Counted from the stretch's first letter, positions 1-8,727 are shown. The stretch is DNA of 39,771 bases from Bryobacterales bacterium (GCA_003135055.1 PLDF01000476.1:1-39771), one strand, 5' to 3'. Program-made: numbers and translations. Notes: a model not told the origin generated them from the sequence alone.

Positions 1-2
1 GG

Positions 3-755
3 TATTGTGAGCGTGGGTGTCTCCATCCTCACATTCACTGCGTCGTGCCGGCAGGAGGACTCGCGCCCGACGGATCTCGCTGGATCCCCTGCCGCCGGAA
101 GTTCTTTCTACCGGTCAAGGTTCTAAGCCGGCTCTTCCGCGGCAAGTTTCTTGCTCTGCTGCGGGACGCCTTTGCCGACGGGAAACTCCAGTTCCACGGA
201 AAGTTGACCCCTCTTCGAGAGCCCGCCCAGTTTCACGCCTTCCTCCGCCCGTTGAACGACTCCGAGTGGGTGGTCTACGCCAAACCACCTTTCGGCGGGC
301 CTGAATATGTCCTCAAGTATCTGGCCCGCTACACCCATCGGGTGGCGATCTCCAACGGACGCCTCCTCCGTTTGGAAAACGGCCAAGTGACTTTTCAATG
401 GCGGGACTCCAAAGACAACAACCAAATCAAGGCCATGACGCTGGATGCGGTCGAGTTCATCCGGCGGTTTCTACTTCACATCCTACCGCCGGGTTTCGTC
501 AAAATCCGCCATTTCGGCTTCCTGTCTAATCGGCGCCGTGCGGCCGCGCTCGCCAGTTGCCGCGAACGGCTTCCACAGCCTGTGCCCGCCACGGATACCG
601 TCTCCATTTTGTCGGAGCGGCAACAACTCGCCGTTGACCGCCGTTGCCCTGTATGCCACACAGGAAAGCTGCACACGCGCCGTTGGCTCTCCGCCGCCGA
701 ACTTATGGCCCGTGTCGATTCTCCCGAGCCAGCGTATCCGGCGGATTCTTCATGA
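3..755 (+). CDS. IS91-family (HUH/Y2) transposase, 5'-truncated by window edge
   Basis: The reading frame is open from the left edge, so only the C-terminal part is seen (about 250 codons). It carries a histidine-hydrophobic-histidine motif (HPHIHC, bases 24-41) and, further on, YLARY (around bases 308-322) followed by THRVAISN, matching the metal-binding HUH and paired-tyrosine (YxxxY) motifs of IS91/IS801 rolling-circle transposases. In that family the tyrosines nick single-stranded DNA and stay covalently attached. A CPVC pair near the end resembles the C-terminal Cys motif often seen in these proteins. The N-terminal zinc-binding region lies outside the window. The in-window GTG at 45 is only an artefact of the edge and not the real start. 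Family call is firm; activity of the element cannot be judged. Confidence 0.88.
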   Translation, partial: YCERGCLHPHIHCVVPAGGLAPDGSRWIPCRRKFFLPVKVLSRLFRGKFLALLRDAFADGKLQFHGKLTPLREPAQFHAFLRPLNDSEWVVYAKPPFGGPEYVLKYLARYTHRVAISNGRLLRLENGQVTFQWRDSKDNNQIKAMTLDAVEFIRRFLLHILPPGFVKIRHFGFLSNRRRAAALASCRERLPQPVPATDTVSILSERQQLAVDRRCPVCHTGKLHTRRWLSAAELMARVDSPEPAYPADSS

Positions 756-1146
756 GGCACGCAACTCCTAATCTCGGCCTACCACGTCGGCTGCTACGTA
801 GCCGCCGCGATACCTGCGTCCATGCAATAGCCATCAGCACCACGACACGGTCCATGACGCAAATCTACCGCCATTCTGACTTGCCACACGCCCCCTCCGC
901 GCCCCATTTCTCCCTCCGCGTCCCATTCAGCCAGCAATCTCATCCTCAATCCGCAATTTCGCCGTCAGATCGGCAGATCCAATCCCCATAGCCTATCCCG
1001 TGGGCGGCTTACTACACAGGAGTAATCATGACGCGCTTTCGGCGCACGGGCGCCGGATCCTGCGTCTGGAACGCTGCCCTTGCTCCCGTGACTTCTTGGA
1101 CCCAGTTTGAGACACCACCGCAGAGAACCATAAGCCCTCTTACACC
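756..1146. other. Intergenic; probable 3' flank of the IS91-type element
   Basis: No convincing gene. An AGGAG followed by ATG at 1028 opens a 79-codon frame, but two thirds of it lies antisense to the kinase gene and its composition is not protein-like. An IS91-type terminus would be expected here, but I could not recognise a terIS sequence. Confidence 0.4.
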
Positions 1147-3705
1147 TCAACGGCGCAGCAGCCGGTCCAGAAAGCTCTTTGGCTCCGGCTGCTCAAAGCC
1201 TTCGAGCATCCAGATATCGAATGGAAACTTAGCCACGGAGGTGAGGAAGCGCTTGCCGTCGGGATGAATGCTGAACCCGGCGATACGATCCACGGAGGCC
1301 GGAAGATCAATGGGCGCGAGAAACTTTTCCGCGCCCGATTTCACGTTCACAGAATAGAGCTGCCACTGCGCACCGTTGCCAGTTGTATTTTGGAAGACGC
1401 CGTAGAACTGGCTGCCGTCCTTCGAGAACCCGTAAGCCAGGAATTTGCGTGAAGTCAGCTTGCGCGTGGACTTGCCATCCGGCGAAACCAGATCGATGCC
1501 ATCCGCGGCCGGATACGCGATCCAGTCTCCCGCGGGCGACCATCGGGGCATCGAGTCTACCCAAGTCTGAGGCTTGGCGTTCGCCACAATCTCCGGAGCA
1601 GACCCGGGCGTCGAGCGCACTTTCACGAGGTCCTGTTTCCCGGAGATCTCAAGTAAGTAGCAGATCCATTGCCCGTCCGGCGACCAGGCCATTCCACCCA
1701 GCGTTCCGAACTTTATGGAATCCAATAAGACAGCGCCGCCACCTGCGGCGTTCGCGAGCATAAGTCTACCGGTACGATCCACTTCGCGATAGAAGACGAA
1801 TCGCCCGCCGTCCGGAGACCATTGCGGATCCCTTCCTTTGGCGTCGCCCAGCCGCCGGGAAAATCCCTCGGCCCCCGTCTGCTGGTCCACAATCCCGGCG
1901 CCCTCGCCGGTAGGAATCGAAAAGATGAAATGAGTCCCCGAGGGCGCCCAATCCGGCGTCATGGAGATGCCGCCTGCAACAAGCGTCCGGATCTCGCCAG
2001 TCGGAATCGAGATTTCGAGTACGTCCCATCCGAACTGGCCGGTCTGGTAGGCGATGCGCTTTCCATCCGCCGAAACAGAAGGAGACACAAAGCCGGTTGC
2101 GCCGACGCCGATCGTGCGGCGGGTTCCATCCGTTATGTCGACGATCGAGAGCGCGGCCCGATCGCCTGCTTGGTTCCGCACCGCTACGGCCAGGCGGCGG
2201 TTGTCCGGAAACCAGCTTGGCGCTGTCAGCACACGCCCCCCGGCCTCGAGCGGTCGCGGCGAGCCGGAAGGATACGGCACGATCATGATGGGTCCTATGC
2301 TGTCGACAGCGAGCTTCGAGCCGTCGGGAGAGAAACTCAACCCTCCATTGGTGGGGCCCTGCCACAGTTCTTTTGCCTCACCGCCCTTCAGAGACCCGAT
2401 CCACAACTTGCGGCCGCGGTCGAATGCCAGTGTCTGGCCATCCGGATGAAGAGTGGCGGCAGTGACTCCCTCATATGCTTTTTGCGAAGCCCCGCCCGCG
2501 GCCGAGACGGACCACAGGCTGCCCTCAGAAATGTAATAGACGCTGGCGCCGTCGGGCGACCAGAACGGGGAAGAGCAATTCTGATCCGCCTTGGTGAGCT
2601 GTACGGCATCCAGTGTGCCGGCGGGCTGCGTGACGACCTGCATGACGCCATGAATGCGCCTCGTGTAAGCGATGCTCTTGCCGTCCGGCGCCCATTGGGG
2701 TGAATCTTCCTCGGCCTCCGCGCGAGAGAGCCGCGTAAACTTGTAGGCCGATAAGTCGGGAGCAGCTACAGGGGACGGGCTGAGAAAAAGAGTGAGCGCG
2801 GAACCGGCGGCGAGGCAGGCGGCGGCGCCCGCGGCAAGAATCAGCCCACGCTTTCGCTTGGGCGTGGAAACTGCGGCTGCGGGACTTTGTGCACCGGTCG
2901 CTTGAGACAGCCGGTCGCGGATCTGCTTCAGTTCGCGATACAGGTCGCGAGTGGAGTCGTAGCGCTCGGCGGGCTCCTTCGCGAGCAGCCGCTCGATCGC
3001 CCAACGCAGAGGCGCGGGCACGCTGCCGGGAAGTGGCTCGGCGTCCTCGCGAATGATCGCCGTCATGGTCTCCGGAGCGCTTCCGCGCTGGAAGGCCCGT
3101 TTCCCGGTCGCCAATTCATACAGTACGACGCCGAACGAGAATTGATCGGACTGGGGAGTAAGATTTGCTTCTCCACGCGCCTGTTCGGGCGACATGTAAT
3201 TGACCGTGCCGACGACAGTGCCGGGATCGGTAATGCGGATGGTCAATGTGGCATCGTTGGCCGGGCGGGCGGTGAGCGACTTTGCCAGCCCGAAATCGAG
3301 AACCTTCACGCGTCCGTCACGTGTGACCAGGATATTGTCGGGCTTCAGATCGCGGTGAAGGATGCCCCCGGCGTGCGCGGCCGCGAGTCCATCCGCGATC
3401 TGCACCGCCAAATCCAGCAGTTTACGGACACCATCCGCCAAGGCGATCGGCGAGCCTTCCACAAACTCCATCACCAGATAGTTCGGGCCGACGTCGTAAA
3501 GCTGGCAGATGTTGGGATGGTTCAGCGCGGCGATGGACCGCGCCTCTCGTTCAAAGCGTTCATCGAAATTGCCTTGAGAGATCTTGATCGCGACGATTCG
3601 ATCCAGGCGCATGTCGCGAGCCTTCCACACTTCTCCCATGCCCCCGGCGCCGAGACGCGCTAGGATTTCGTACGGCCCGAGTTTGTCGCCGACGGCGAGC
3701 GGCAT
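1147..3705 (-). CDS. Membrane Ser/Thr protein kinase with C-terminal PD40/TolB-like beta-propeller
   Basis: An 852-residue PknB-type kinase. The N-terminal domain (about 12-265) has the glycine loop GAGGMGEV (19-26), the ATP-binding lysine in VAIK (Lys41), the catalytic loop HRDLKPDN (117-124), DFG (137-139) and MSPEQARG (171-178), so it should be catalytically active. A basic stretch (KRKR) and one transmembrane helix (about 287-308) follow. The remaining 540 residues are repeated WSPDG/FSPDG-type blades typical of PD40/WD40-like propellers. The kinase would face the cytoplasm and the propeller the periplasm, sensing or binding an unknown ligand. This architecture is strongly expanded in Solibacter-type acidobacteria. 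It stands alone. A TAAAAT about 15 nt before the ATG suggests a very short leader with no clear ribosome-binding site. Confidence 0.93.
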   Translation of the reverse strand: MPLAVGDKLGPYEILARLGAGGMGEVWKARDMRLDRIVAIKISQGNFDERFEREARSIAALNHPNICQLYDVGPNYLVMEFVEGSPIALADGVRKLLDLAVQIADGLAAAHAGGILHRDLKPDNILVTRDGRVKVLDFGLAKSLTARPANDATLTIRITDPGTVVGTVNYMSPEQARGEANLTPQSDQFSFGVVLYELATGKRAFQRGSAPETMTAIIREDAEPLPGSVPAPLRWAIERLLAKEPAERYDSTRDLYRELKQIRDRLSQATGAQSPAAAVSTPKRKRGLILAAGAAACLAAGSALTLFLSPSPVAAPDLSAYKFTRLSRAEAEEDSPQWAPDGKSIAYTRRIHGVMQVVTQPAGTLDAVQLTKADQNCSSPFWSPDGASVYYISEGSLWSVSAAGGASQKAYEGVTAATLHPDGQTLAFDRGRKLWIGSLKGGEAKELWQGPTNGGLSFSPDGSKLAVDSIGPIMIVPYPSGSPRPLEAGGRVLTAPSWFPDNRRLAVAVRNQAGDRAALSIVDITDGTRRTIGVGATGFVSPSVSADGKRIAYQTGQFGWDVLEISIPTGEIRTLVAGGISMTPDWAPSGTHFIFSIPTGEGAGIVDQQTGAEGFSRRLGDAKGRDPQWSPDGGRFVFYREVDRTGRLMLANAAGGGAVLLDSIKFGTLGGMAWSPDGQWICYLLEISGKQDLVKVRSTPGSAPEIVANAKPQTWVDSMPRWSPAGDWIAYPAADGIDLVSPDGKSTRKLTSRKFLAYGFSKDGSQFYGVFQNTTGNGAQWQLYSVNVKSGAEKFLAPIDLPASVDRIAGFSIHPDGKRFLTSVAKFPFDIWMLEGFEQPEPKSFLDRLLRR

Positions 3706-3891
3706 AAGAAGTAACCTACAATTTTACTGGTTCAGGGAGCGGTTGTGGCTGGTTTTATGTAGAGCTCGTCACGAGGACGCAACCCCAAACCCACAGACCT
3801 GACGGTCTTCAAAGGCGTTGGCTCTGGTGACTCCCGTGAAACGCCGTTCCTTGAAATTGACCATTACCGAATGGCCCGACCACTATCCGCC

Positions 3892-4854
3892 CTATCGTTG
3901 TAACTCGCGCTTCTCCGGCAGCCCCGGTTCATCCAGCAACTGAGTCGACGAAGCCGGGCCCAGGTCCTGATAATCGCGCAACGCCCAGACCACTTTCTTG
4001 TCGGGCGTCACTTCGATCAATTGCACGGCGTTCAGTTTCTCCGCCGCGGACGCGCTGCCGTTCCAGTCGTTGATCAGCGTATTGCCGTTCTCAAGGCGGC
4101 TCACTTCCTGCACGGTATGGAGCGTGATTCCGGGCAGATCGTCCCGATTGATTTCCCAGACGGTCTTGCCCGCGGCGTTCACTTCGCGAACGTAGCCGTA
4201 CTGATTGCCGCTAATCAGCGTGTCCCCGTTCTTCAGCCTGATCGCGGCCCACGGCGCCGGCGCGTTGACGCTCCACACGGCTTTGCCGTCCTCGGTGTAT
4301 TCCACCACTTTGCCCAGGTCCATGTGCGCCACCAGATAACGCCCGTTGGGCGTCATGCGGATATGGCGGAATTGCTCGTGAACGTTCTTCGCATCCTTGA
4401 CGTCGAGCGCCACCTGCTGCTCGGTGCTTCCGGTCAGGATATTCATCACCAGCAGCATCGCCGGGTCGCCGTTCTGCATCACCAGCACGTGGTCGCGGTC
4501 GATGGGATACGCAGTGTGGATCTCAGTGCCCGGAGGCGCGTTGTAATTCCAGACGATCTTTTTATCCGGCGTGACGATGCTCGCGCCCCATCGGCGCGAA
4601 AACACGATGTTGCCGCTCGAGAGCATGGTGCAATCGCTCAGCTCTTCATTCGCCGCGATCGCGTAGCTCCACTCCACCTTGCCACCCCGCACGAGGTAGA
4701 TCGCGGGCGTTGCGGCGCCGGCCGCTTTGCCTTCGCCGCAATAAAGGAACGGGTGTTGCGCCAATCCCCTGCCCGGCAGGGTGTCCTGGGCGCAGACGGC
4801 GGCGATGGAGAAGAAAACACAGATACCGACAGCGATCGAGACAGCCAGCCTCAC
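3892..4854 (-). CDS. Secreted beta-propeller protein (PQQ/arylsulfotransferase-like repeats)
   Basis: About 320 residues. I start it at the GTG at 4854, because this gives a hydrophobic signal peptide (VRLAVSIAVGICVFF..., ending near VCAQ) and because GTG overlaps the TGA stop of the upstream isomerase gene as GTGA, a usual sign of translational coupling. A longer frame exists upstream but it runs through the isomerase gene. The mature part has repeated blades with D.KKIVW / GKAVWSV / GKTVWEI / DKKVVW signatures and GNTLI/GDTLI strands, as in PQQ-type and arylsulfotransferase-type propellers. No catalytic residue can be named. It is the third gene of the minus-strand sugar operon and may bind or sense a product of the two enzymes; that role is inferred only. 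Confidence 0.85.
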   Translation of the reverse strand: MRLAVSIAVGICVFFSIAAVCAQDTLPGRGLAQHPFLYCGEGKAAGAATPAIYLVRGGKVEWSYAIAANEELSDCTMLSSGNIVFSRRWGASIVTPDKKIVWNYNAPPGTEIHTAYPIDRDHVLVMQNGDPAMLLVMNILTGSTEQQVALDVKDAKNVHEQFRHIRMTPNGRYLVAHMDLGKVVEYTEDGKAVWSVNAPAPWAAIRLKNGDTLISGNQYGYVREVNAAGKTVWEINRDDLPGITLHTVQEVSRLENGNTLINDWNGSASAAEKLNAVQLIEVTPDKKVVWALRDYQDLGPASSTQLLDEPGLPEKRELQR

Positions 4855-5717
4855 GCGGCCCCCAGAGCCGTTCGTAAGAACGCCAGATCCTTGCGCAAAG
4901 ATCCGGCCATGTCCTTCGTCTGGTATTCGGCATGCACCGAAATCGGCCCGCCGTAATTCGCCTCCTTCAGCGTGCCCAACGCCGTTTTCCAATCCACCGC
5001 GCCTTCGCCCATCGGACACCATACCGATTTCCACCCGCCGGCCTCTTTGCGCCAAATGAAGTCCTTGACCGCCACCATCTTCAGCCGAGGCAGCGCCAGG
5101 CGCATACTGACATCGTGCCCGCCCAGGCCGCCTTCAATCGCCGCGTGGCCGGGGTCGTAGTAAAAGCCGGTCCAGCGCGGGTCCAGATCGCGAATCATCT
5201 CCCAGGTATCCCACACCGCTTCGCCGACGTAGGCTCCCGAGTGGTTGTGCAGGCCCATGGCGATCCGGTGCTCGGCCGCCAGCATTGCCAGGCGGCGCAC
5301 ATCCGCGCCCACTTCCTTCACGCGCGCCTCGACGGGCCCCGTTGTGTACTTCCAATATCCCGGCTTGAAGAATGGGATTCCGAGGCTGGCCGCCGTGCGC
5401 AGAATGGGATTCGCCGCCGGGTCCGTGGCCGACGTGATCTCCGTGGTAATCATGGGCACGCTCAGTCCGTGCTTGCGCAGCGTATCCACCGCCCGCGGCA
5501 AATCTTCCGCCGCGCGCTCCGGCAGCACGTGGCCTTTGGGCCGTACGGTGAGATCGACGCCGTCGAAGCCCAGCTCCTTGGCGGTCTTGCCCAATTCTTC
5601 GTAATTCAAGTCCGGCAGATGCTTCGAAAACACTACCAATTGCGGCGCAAAGCCCTCCGCCCGCGCCGCCCATGCGGACGCCGCAACGCCCAGGAATACA
5701 CGCCTCGATACGCTCAT
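4851..5717 (-). CDS. Sugar phosphate isomerase/epimerase-like TIM barrel with Tat-type signal
   Basis: 288 residues. The N-terminus MSVSRRVFLGVAASAWAARA has the SRRxFL Tat signature and a hydrophobic core ending in an AxA-like cleavage site. The body fits the xylose-isomerase-like TIM barrel family (AP_endonuc_2): LGFDGVDLTVRPKGHV, MGLHNHSGAYVGE, WTGFYYDPGHAAIEGG and ISVHAEYQ contain the Glu/His/Asp residues that bind the divalent metal. The family includes sugar and inosose isomerases, epimerases and dehydratases; the substrate cannot be told. The gene lies between the enolase-superfamily gene and the secreted propeller, with a 16-nt gap upstream created by a 20-bp duplication and a 4-nt overlap downstream, so the three are one operon. 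A periplasmic location is suggested by the signal peptide. Confidence 0.9.
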   Translation of the reverse strand: MSVSRRVFLGVAASAWAARAEGFAPQLVVFSKHLPDLNYEELGKTAKELGFDGVDLTVRPKGHVLPERAAEDLPRAVDTLRKHGLSVPMITTEITSATDPAANPILRTAASLGIPFFKPGYWKYTTGPVEARVKEVGADVRRLAMLAAEHRIAMGLHNHSGAYVGEAVWDTWEMIRDLDPRWTGFYYDPGHAAIEGGLGGHDVSMRLALPRLKMVAVKDFIWRKEAGGWKSVWCPMGEGAVDWKTALGTLKEANYGGPISVHAEYQTKDMAGSLRKDLAFLRTALGAA

Positions 5718-5741
5718 AAAGGCCTCGATACGGTCATAAAG
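5702..5741. repeat. 20-bp imperfect tandem duplication at an operon junction, creating a 7-codon minigene
   Basis: Bases 5702-5721 and 5722-5741 are the same 20-mer with one mismatch (5713 versus 5733). On the minus strand each copy carries CTTTATGA. In the upstream copy the TGA ends the enolase-superfamily gene; in the downstream copy the ATG starts the isomerase gene. The upstream ATG (5737-5735) opens a frame MTVSRPL whose TGA (5716-5714) overlaps the isomerase ATG. Both junctions therefore have the ATGA form. Before the duplication the two real genes would have overlapped directly by ATGA. Confidence 0.85.
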
Positions 5742-7176
5742 GTATGACTCCCAAACCCGGCCCTAAGGTTCCAAACGTTCGCACCTGTCCGTCGCGCACG
5801 GTGAAAATTCCGGGGAACCGTCTCTCCCAACCGGCATTTGCCGCCGGAACGTACTGGCGCGCATTCGCCTCAATGGCCTTCACCCCCGGCACGTGCGCCG
5901 CAAGCGTCACCGAATGCACAAGCGAGGCCCCGGGACACGTGAGATCCTGCACGCACAGGAAGACATTCCGCTTTATCGCCAGCGCCGCGATGAGCAGCGA
6001 CTGGCTCTGCCCCTTGCACGCCTTCAGCGCCGCGCCCGAATAGCCCATTTTCAGCGCCAGCAGGAACGCGTCGATTCCCGTCAGCGATTCGTCGATCACC
6101 ACCGGCACAATCTTGGCGGCCTCGTGGACATCGTCGTTCGGATGCGCCTTCAGATCGCGCGCCGTCGGCTGCTCCACGTATTGAATGCGCCGGAAGGCAT
6201 CGGGCGAGCGCTGCTTCAGATCGTGCAGAAAATCCAGCAAATACTGCACATTGGGGCACTTTTCGTTGAAATCGAGCGAATACGCGAAATCCGCCTGGCC
6301 GGTCCCCATGGCCGCCTGGTGAACGCGAATCACGCGCTCCATATCCCACTGGCGGTCGTCGCCGTTCAGCTTGATTTTGATGTGGGTGATGCCGTTGTAG
6401 CGGATCCACTCGGGCAGAGTTTCGGGCAGGCCGTCGCCCACCTTCTGTTTAACGTCTTCCGCGGTGATCGGGTCCACCGCGCCCACCAGGTGATACAGGG
6501 GCAACTGCGGCACGGGCACTGGCGGAATGTAAAGGTCCAGCTTCTCGCCCTTGAATTCCGGACCCAGGTAATGCGCCAGGTCGTTGCGCATGAATAGCGG
6601 GCTCAAGGTTTGGAAACAGTTCGCCCGGTGCAGCTTGCCGTATGCGTCGTGCATGGCCGCGTCGAACGGGCTCGCAGCGACTATGGTGCATAAGGGCGGA
6701 ATGGGCTCAGCCATGCCTTGCGATACTTCCGCGGCGGCCTTAAAATACTCGGGCTCGGCCGTCAGAAACAAATCGATGGGGTGTCCCCACTCGCCCAGCT
6801 TCCCGGTGATGGCGGCCATCTTCGCGGCCAGGCTTTTCATGGCGGCGAGCGTCTGATCGTAGGTGAGCTGCTTTGAGGGGAACGACCAGACGTTGCCCAG
6901 CGGCATGGAGCCGAAGCCTTCCGCAGTCTGCCCGTTCCGCCCGCGAACCGTCGCGTGGACGTTCAGCAGCGTGACCTTGTCCACCACCGTTCCGCCGAAT
7001 TTCAGGGGCGTGCGGTAAGGGTAATCCTCATAGTCGATACGTACTTCGAGCACCCGCATGTCCATGTCAAAAGGTATCGCCAGACCCGCACGGCCGCCAA
7101 TCAAGAGGCCTCCACAAGCGCCCAGCGCCTGTCTGCGCGTCACTTTACCGCTATCGGACTCGTTTTTCGGTTCCAC
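5734..7176 (-). CDS. Enolase-superfamily (mandelate racemase/muconate lactonizing-like) enzyme with Tat-type signal
   Basis: 480 residues starting at GTG 7176. The N-terminus has a twin-arginine motif (TRRQALG, 13-19) and a hydrophobic stretch. The barrel shows the superfamily catalytic pattern: KIK at 267-269, Asp302 in SLDFNEKC, Glu335 in YVEQPT, Asp362-Glu363 in VIDESLTG, and a lysine in ALKACKGQS (385-391). Known members remove the proton alpha to a carboxylate of sugar acids or related compounds using Mg2+. It is first in the minus-strand operon with the isomerase and propeller genes, and diverges from the Gfo/Idh/MocA gene. TATAGT lies 5 nt before the GTG, so the mRNA is probably leaderless. 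It is longer than a typical 370-400-residue member because of the signal and an insertion before the barrel. Substrate unknown. Confidence 0.9.
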   Translation of the reverse strand: MEPKNESDSGKVTRRQALGACGGLLIGGRAGLAIPFDMDMRVLEVRIDYEDYPYRTPLKFGGTVVDKVTLLNVHATVRGRNGQTAEGFGSMPLGNVWSFPSKQLTYDQTLAAMKSLAAKMAAITGKLGEWGHPIDLFLTAEPEYFKAAAEVSQGMAEPIPPLCTIVAASPFDAAMHDAYGKLHRANCFQTLSPLFMRNDLAHYLGPEFKGEKLDLYIPPVPVPQLPLYHLVGAVDPITAEDVKQKVGDGLPETLPEWIRYNGITHIKIKLNGDDRQWDMERVIRVHQAAMGTGQADFAYSLDFNEKCPNVQYLLDFLHDLKQRSPDAFRRIQYVEQPTARDLKAHPNDDVHEAAKIVPVVIDESLTGIDAFLLALKMGYSGAALKACKGQSQSLLIAALAIKRNVFLCVQDLTCPGASLVHSVTLAAHVPGVKAIEANARQYVPAANAGWERRFPGIFTVRDGQVRTFGTLGPGLGVIPL

Positions 7177-7181
7177 TGTGA

Positions 7182-7189
7182 ACTATACT
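7182..7189. promoter_or_regulatory. Symmetric bidirectional -10 element (ACTATACT)
   Basis: The octamer reads TATACT on the plus strand (7184-7189, towards the oxidoreductase) and TATAGT on the minus strand (7187-7182, towards the enolase-like gene). On the minus strand it ends 5 nt before the GTG start, so transcription should begin at or next to the start codon. On the plus strand it would give a leader of about 60 nt containing the 12-bp repeats. The same octamer lies between the next divergent pair at 11260. Confidence 0.55.
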
Positions 7190-7199
7190 ATCGAATTAA

Positions 7200-7247
7200 A
7201 GACGCGAATAAAGACGCGAATAAAAGAGCGAATAAAAGAGCGAATAA
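7200..7247 (+). repeat. Four tandem 12-bp repeats in the oxidoreductase leader
   Basis: Two copies of AGACGCGAATAA (7200-7223) are followed by two copies of AAGAGCGAATAA (7224-7247), then AAAAGGGACTC and the ATG. The unit is a multiple of 3, and read in frame it gives TRIK-TRIK-ERIK-ERIK without a stop, so the array could also be translated as an N-terminal extension. I treat it as untranslated because the Tat signal starts at the following ATG. Confidence 0.9.
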
Positions 7248-7258
7248 AAAAGGGACTC

Positions 7259-8536
7259 ATGGAGACCAGACGCGCTTTTTCCCGAACCACTATTGCCGCC
7301 GCGGCCGGCACAGCCCTGAGCGCCAGCCGGGTATGGGGCGCGAACGATCGGATCCGCATGGGCCTGATTGGCTCCGGCGGGCGCGGCCGCGAAGACTGGG
7401 GCAATTTCCTCAAACAGCCCGAAGTGGAGCCGGTGGCCGTGTGCGACGTATACGACGCTCACCGCGAGCAGGGCATCGCGCTCACGGAAGGCCGCGCCAG
7501 ACCCTTCCAGGATTTTCGCCGGCTGCTGGAAGAGAAAGATATCGACGCGGTGATTGTGGCCGCGCCCGATCATTGGCACGCGCTGATGACCGTGGCCGCC
7601 TGCGACGCCGGCAAGGATGTTTACTGCGAGAAGCCGCTTTCGCTGATGGTGCAAGAGGGCCGCAAGATGGTGGATGCCGCGCACCGCAACCGGCGCGTGG
7701 TGCAGGCCGGCAGCCAGCAGCGTTCCGGCGCGCACTATATCCAGGCGGTGGAGCTGATCCGGAATGGCCGCATCGGCGAAGTGCATCGCATCGAGGCCGG
7801 CATGCAGCGCAACGTCTTTCCGGGCCTGAAGCCGACGGCGCTTGCAGGCGGTCTCACGGCCGCGCTCGATTGGAATATGTGGCTCGGCCCTGCCAAGGAA
7901 GTGCCGTTCGACCCGTTCCGCTGCATCTACAATTTCCGCTGGTTCTGGGATTATTCCGGCGGCCAGATGACTAACTGGGGCGCGCATCATCTCGATATCG
8001 CGCGATGGATTGTCAACGAGGCCGCGCCATCCACGGTCTCCGGCGCCGGCGACCGGTTCGCCCTGACCGACGGCGGCGAAACGCCGGACATACAGCAGGT
8101 GACTTACCGCTTCAACAAGACCGTAGTTACCTGGACCACTAGCGAGATCGGCGAAGGCGACCCGCTCACGCTCAACATTTACGGCACGAAAGGCATGATG
8201 ACGCTGCTGCGCAGCGGCTTCAAGATTAAGCCGGAAACCATGGCCAAGCCGGGCGGCAAGGAGCGGCTCCCGCTGATGGATGCCATGGAAGTGAAGGGCG
8301 CCGACCTCAACGTACCGCACGTCCGCAACTTTCTCGATTGCGTGAAGAGCCGCCAGAAGCCGAATGCGGACGTAGAAGAAGGGCATCGGACGGCGGTGAT
8401 GTGTCACTTGGGCAATATCTCTACGCGCCTTGGCAGGACGCTGGCATGGGACGCGGCGCAAGAGCGAATACCGGGGGATGCGGAGGCTAATCACTGGCTG
8501 ATGAAGCCATATCGCGCGCCTTGGAAGCTGGGGTAA
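7259..8536 (+). CDS. Gfo/Idh/MocA-family oxidoreductase with Tat-type signal
   Basis: 425 residues from ATG 7259, preceded by AAAGGGA. This start gives METRRAFSRTTIAAAAGTAL, a twin-arginine-like signal; the longer frame upstream is the repeat array. The Rossmann dinucleotide loop GLIGSGGRG is at 35-43, the family motif CEKPLS at 123-128, and the C-terminal domain has NWGAHHLDIARW with the histidines used in catalysis. Members oxidise or reduce sugars and sugar derivatives with NAD(P). Divergent partner of the enolase-like/isomerase/propeller operon, so it probably acts on the same sugar. Exported members with Tat signals are common in acidobacteria and planctomycetes. A short hairpin repeat begins directly after the stop codon. 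Confidence 0.93.
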   Translation: METRRAFSRTTIAAAAGTALSASRVWGANDRIRMGLIGSGGRGREDWGNFLKQPEVEPVAVCDVYDAHREQGIALTEGRARPFQDFRRLLEEKDIDAVIVAAPDHWHALMTVAACDAGKDVYCEKPLSLMVQEGRKMVDAAHRNRRVVQAGSQQRSGAHYIQAVELIRNGRIGEVHRIEAGMQRNVFPGLKPTALAGGLTAALDWNMWLGPAKEVPFDPFRCIYNFRWFWDYSGGQMTNWGAHHLDIARWIVNEAAPSTVSGAGDRFALTDGGETPDIQQVTYRFNKTVVTWTTSEIGEGDPLTLNIYGTKGMMTLLRSGFKIKPETMAKPGGKERLPLMDAMEVKGADLNVPHVRNFLDCVKSRQKPNADVEEGHRTAVMCHLGNISTRLGRTLAWDAAQERIPGDAEANHWLMKPYRAPWKLG

Positions 8537-8560
8537 GTGGGACAGGCCTCCTGGCCTGTC
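8537..8560. repeat. Dispersed GTRGGRC hairpin repeat (family R3), copy 1
   Basis: GTGG followed by a perfect 8-bp inverted repeat GACAGGCC-TCCT-GGCCTGTC, starting at the base after the TAA of the oxidoreductase gene. No run of T follows, so it is not a standard intrinsic terminator, although it may protect the 3' end. Related hairpins with the same GTRGGRC lead are at 38112-38150 and 39751-39771. Confidence 0.65.
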
Positions 8561-8701
8561 GCTGGGCGTCAGACCGCGAACATCTCGCGAACTTCGCAGC
8601 AGCAGCTTTCCCGTCTTAATGAATGACGACCTCTTTCTGTGGCCCATGCTCCTTAGGGACCGCGAAACAATAAGGTGACCAAATGTTTCGAAGGTGCGTG
8701 A

Positions 8702-8727
8702 CCGCTCCCTTACGGTCGCGGCTCTGT
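8702..8727. repeat. Partial copy of dispersed repeat R1
   Basis: About 25 bp here (CGCTCCCTTACGGTCGCGG and the bases after it) match one arm of the repeat found complete at 20743-20808 and 33819-33893; the rest of that repeat is missing. A GTAAGGGAGCG at 9090-9100 is the inverted counterpart of its first 11 bases. The 8561-9021 stretch otherwise holds no gene I can support. Confidence 0.55.

Noticed and set aside
1028..1267. Short gene with a good AGGAG-ATG start after the IS91 transposase
   Set aside because: Most of it is antisense to the kinase gene and the protein is Ser/Arg-rich without any motif.
7200..7247. Short CRISPR-like array
   Set aside because: The units are contiguous 12-mers without spacers; no CRISPR array is present in the window.
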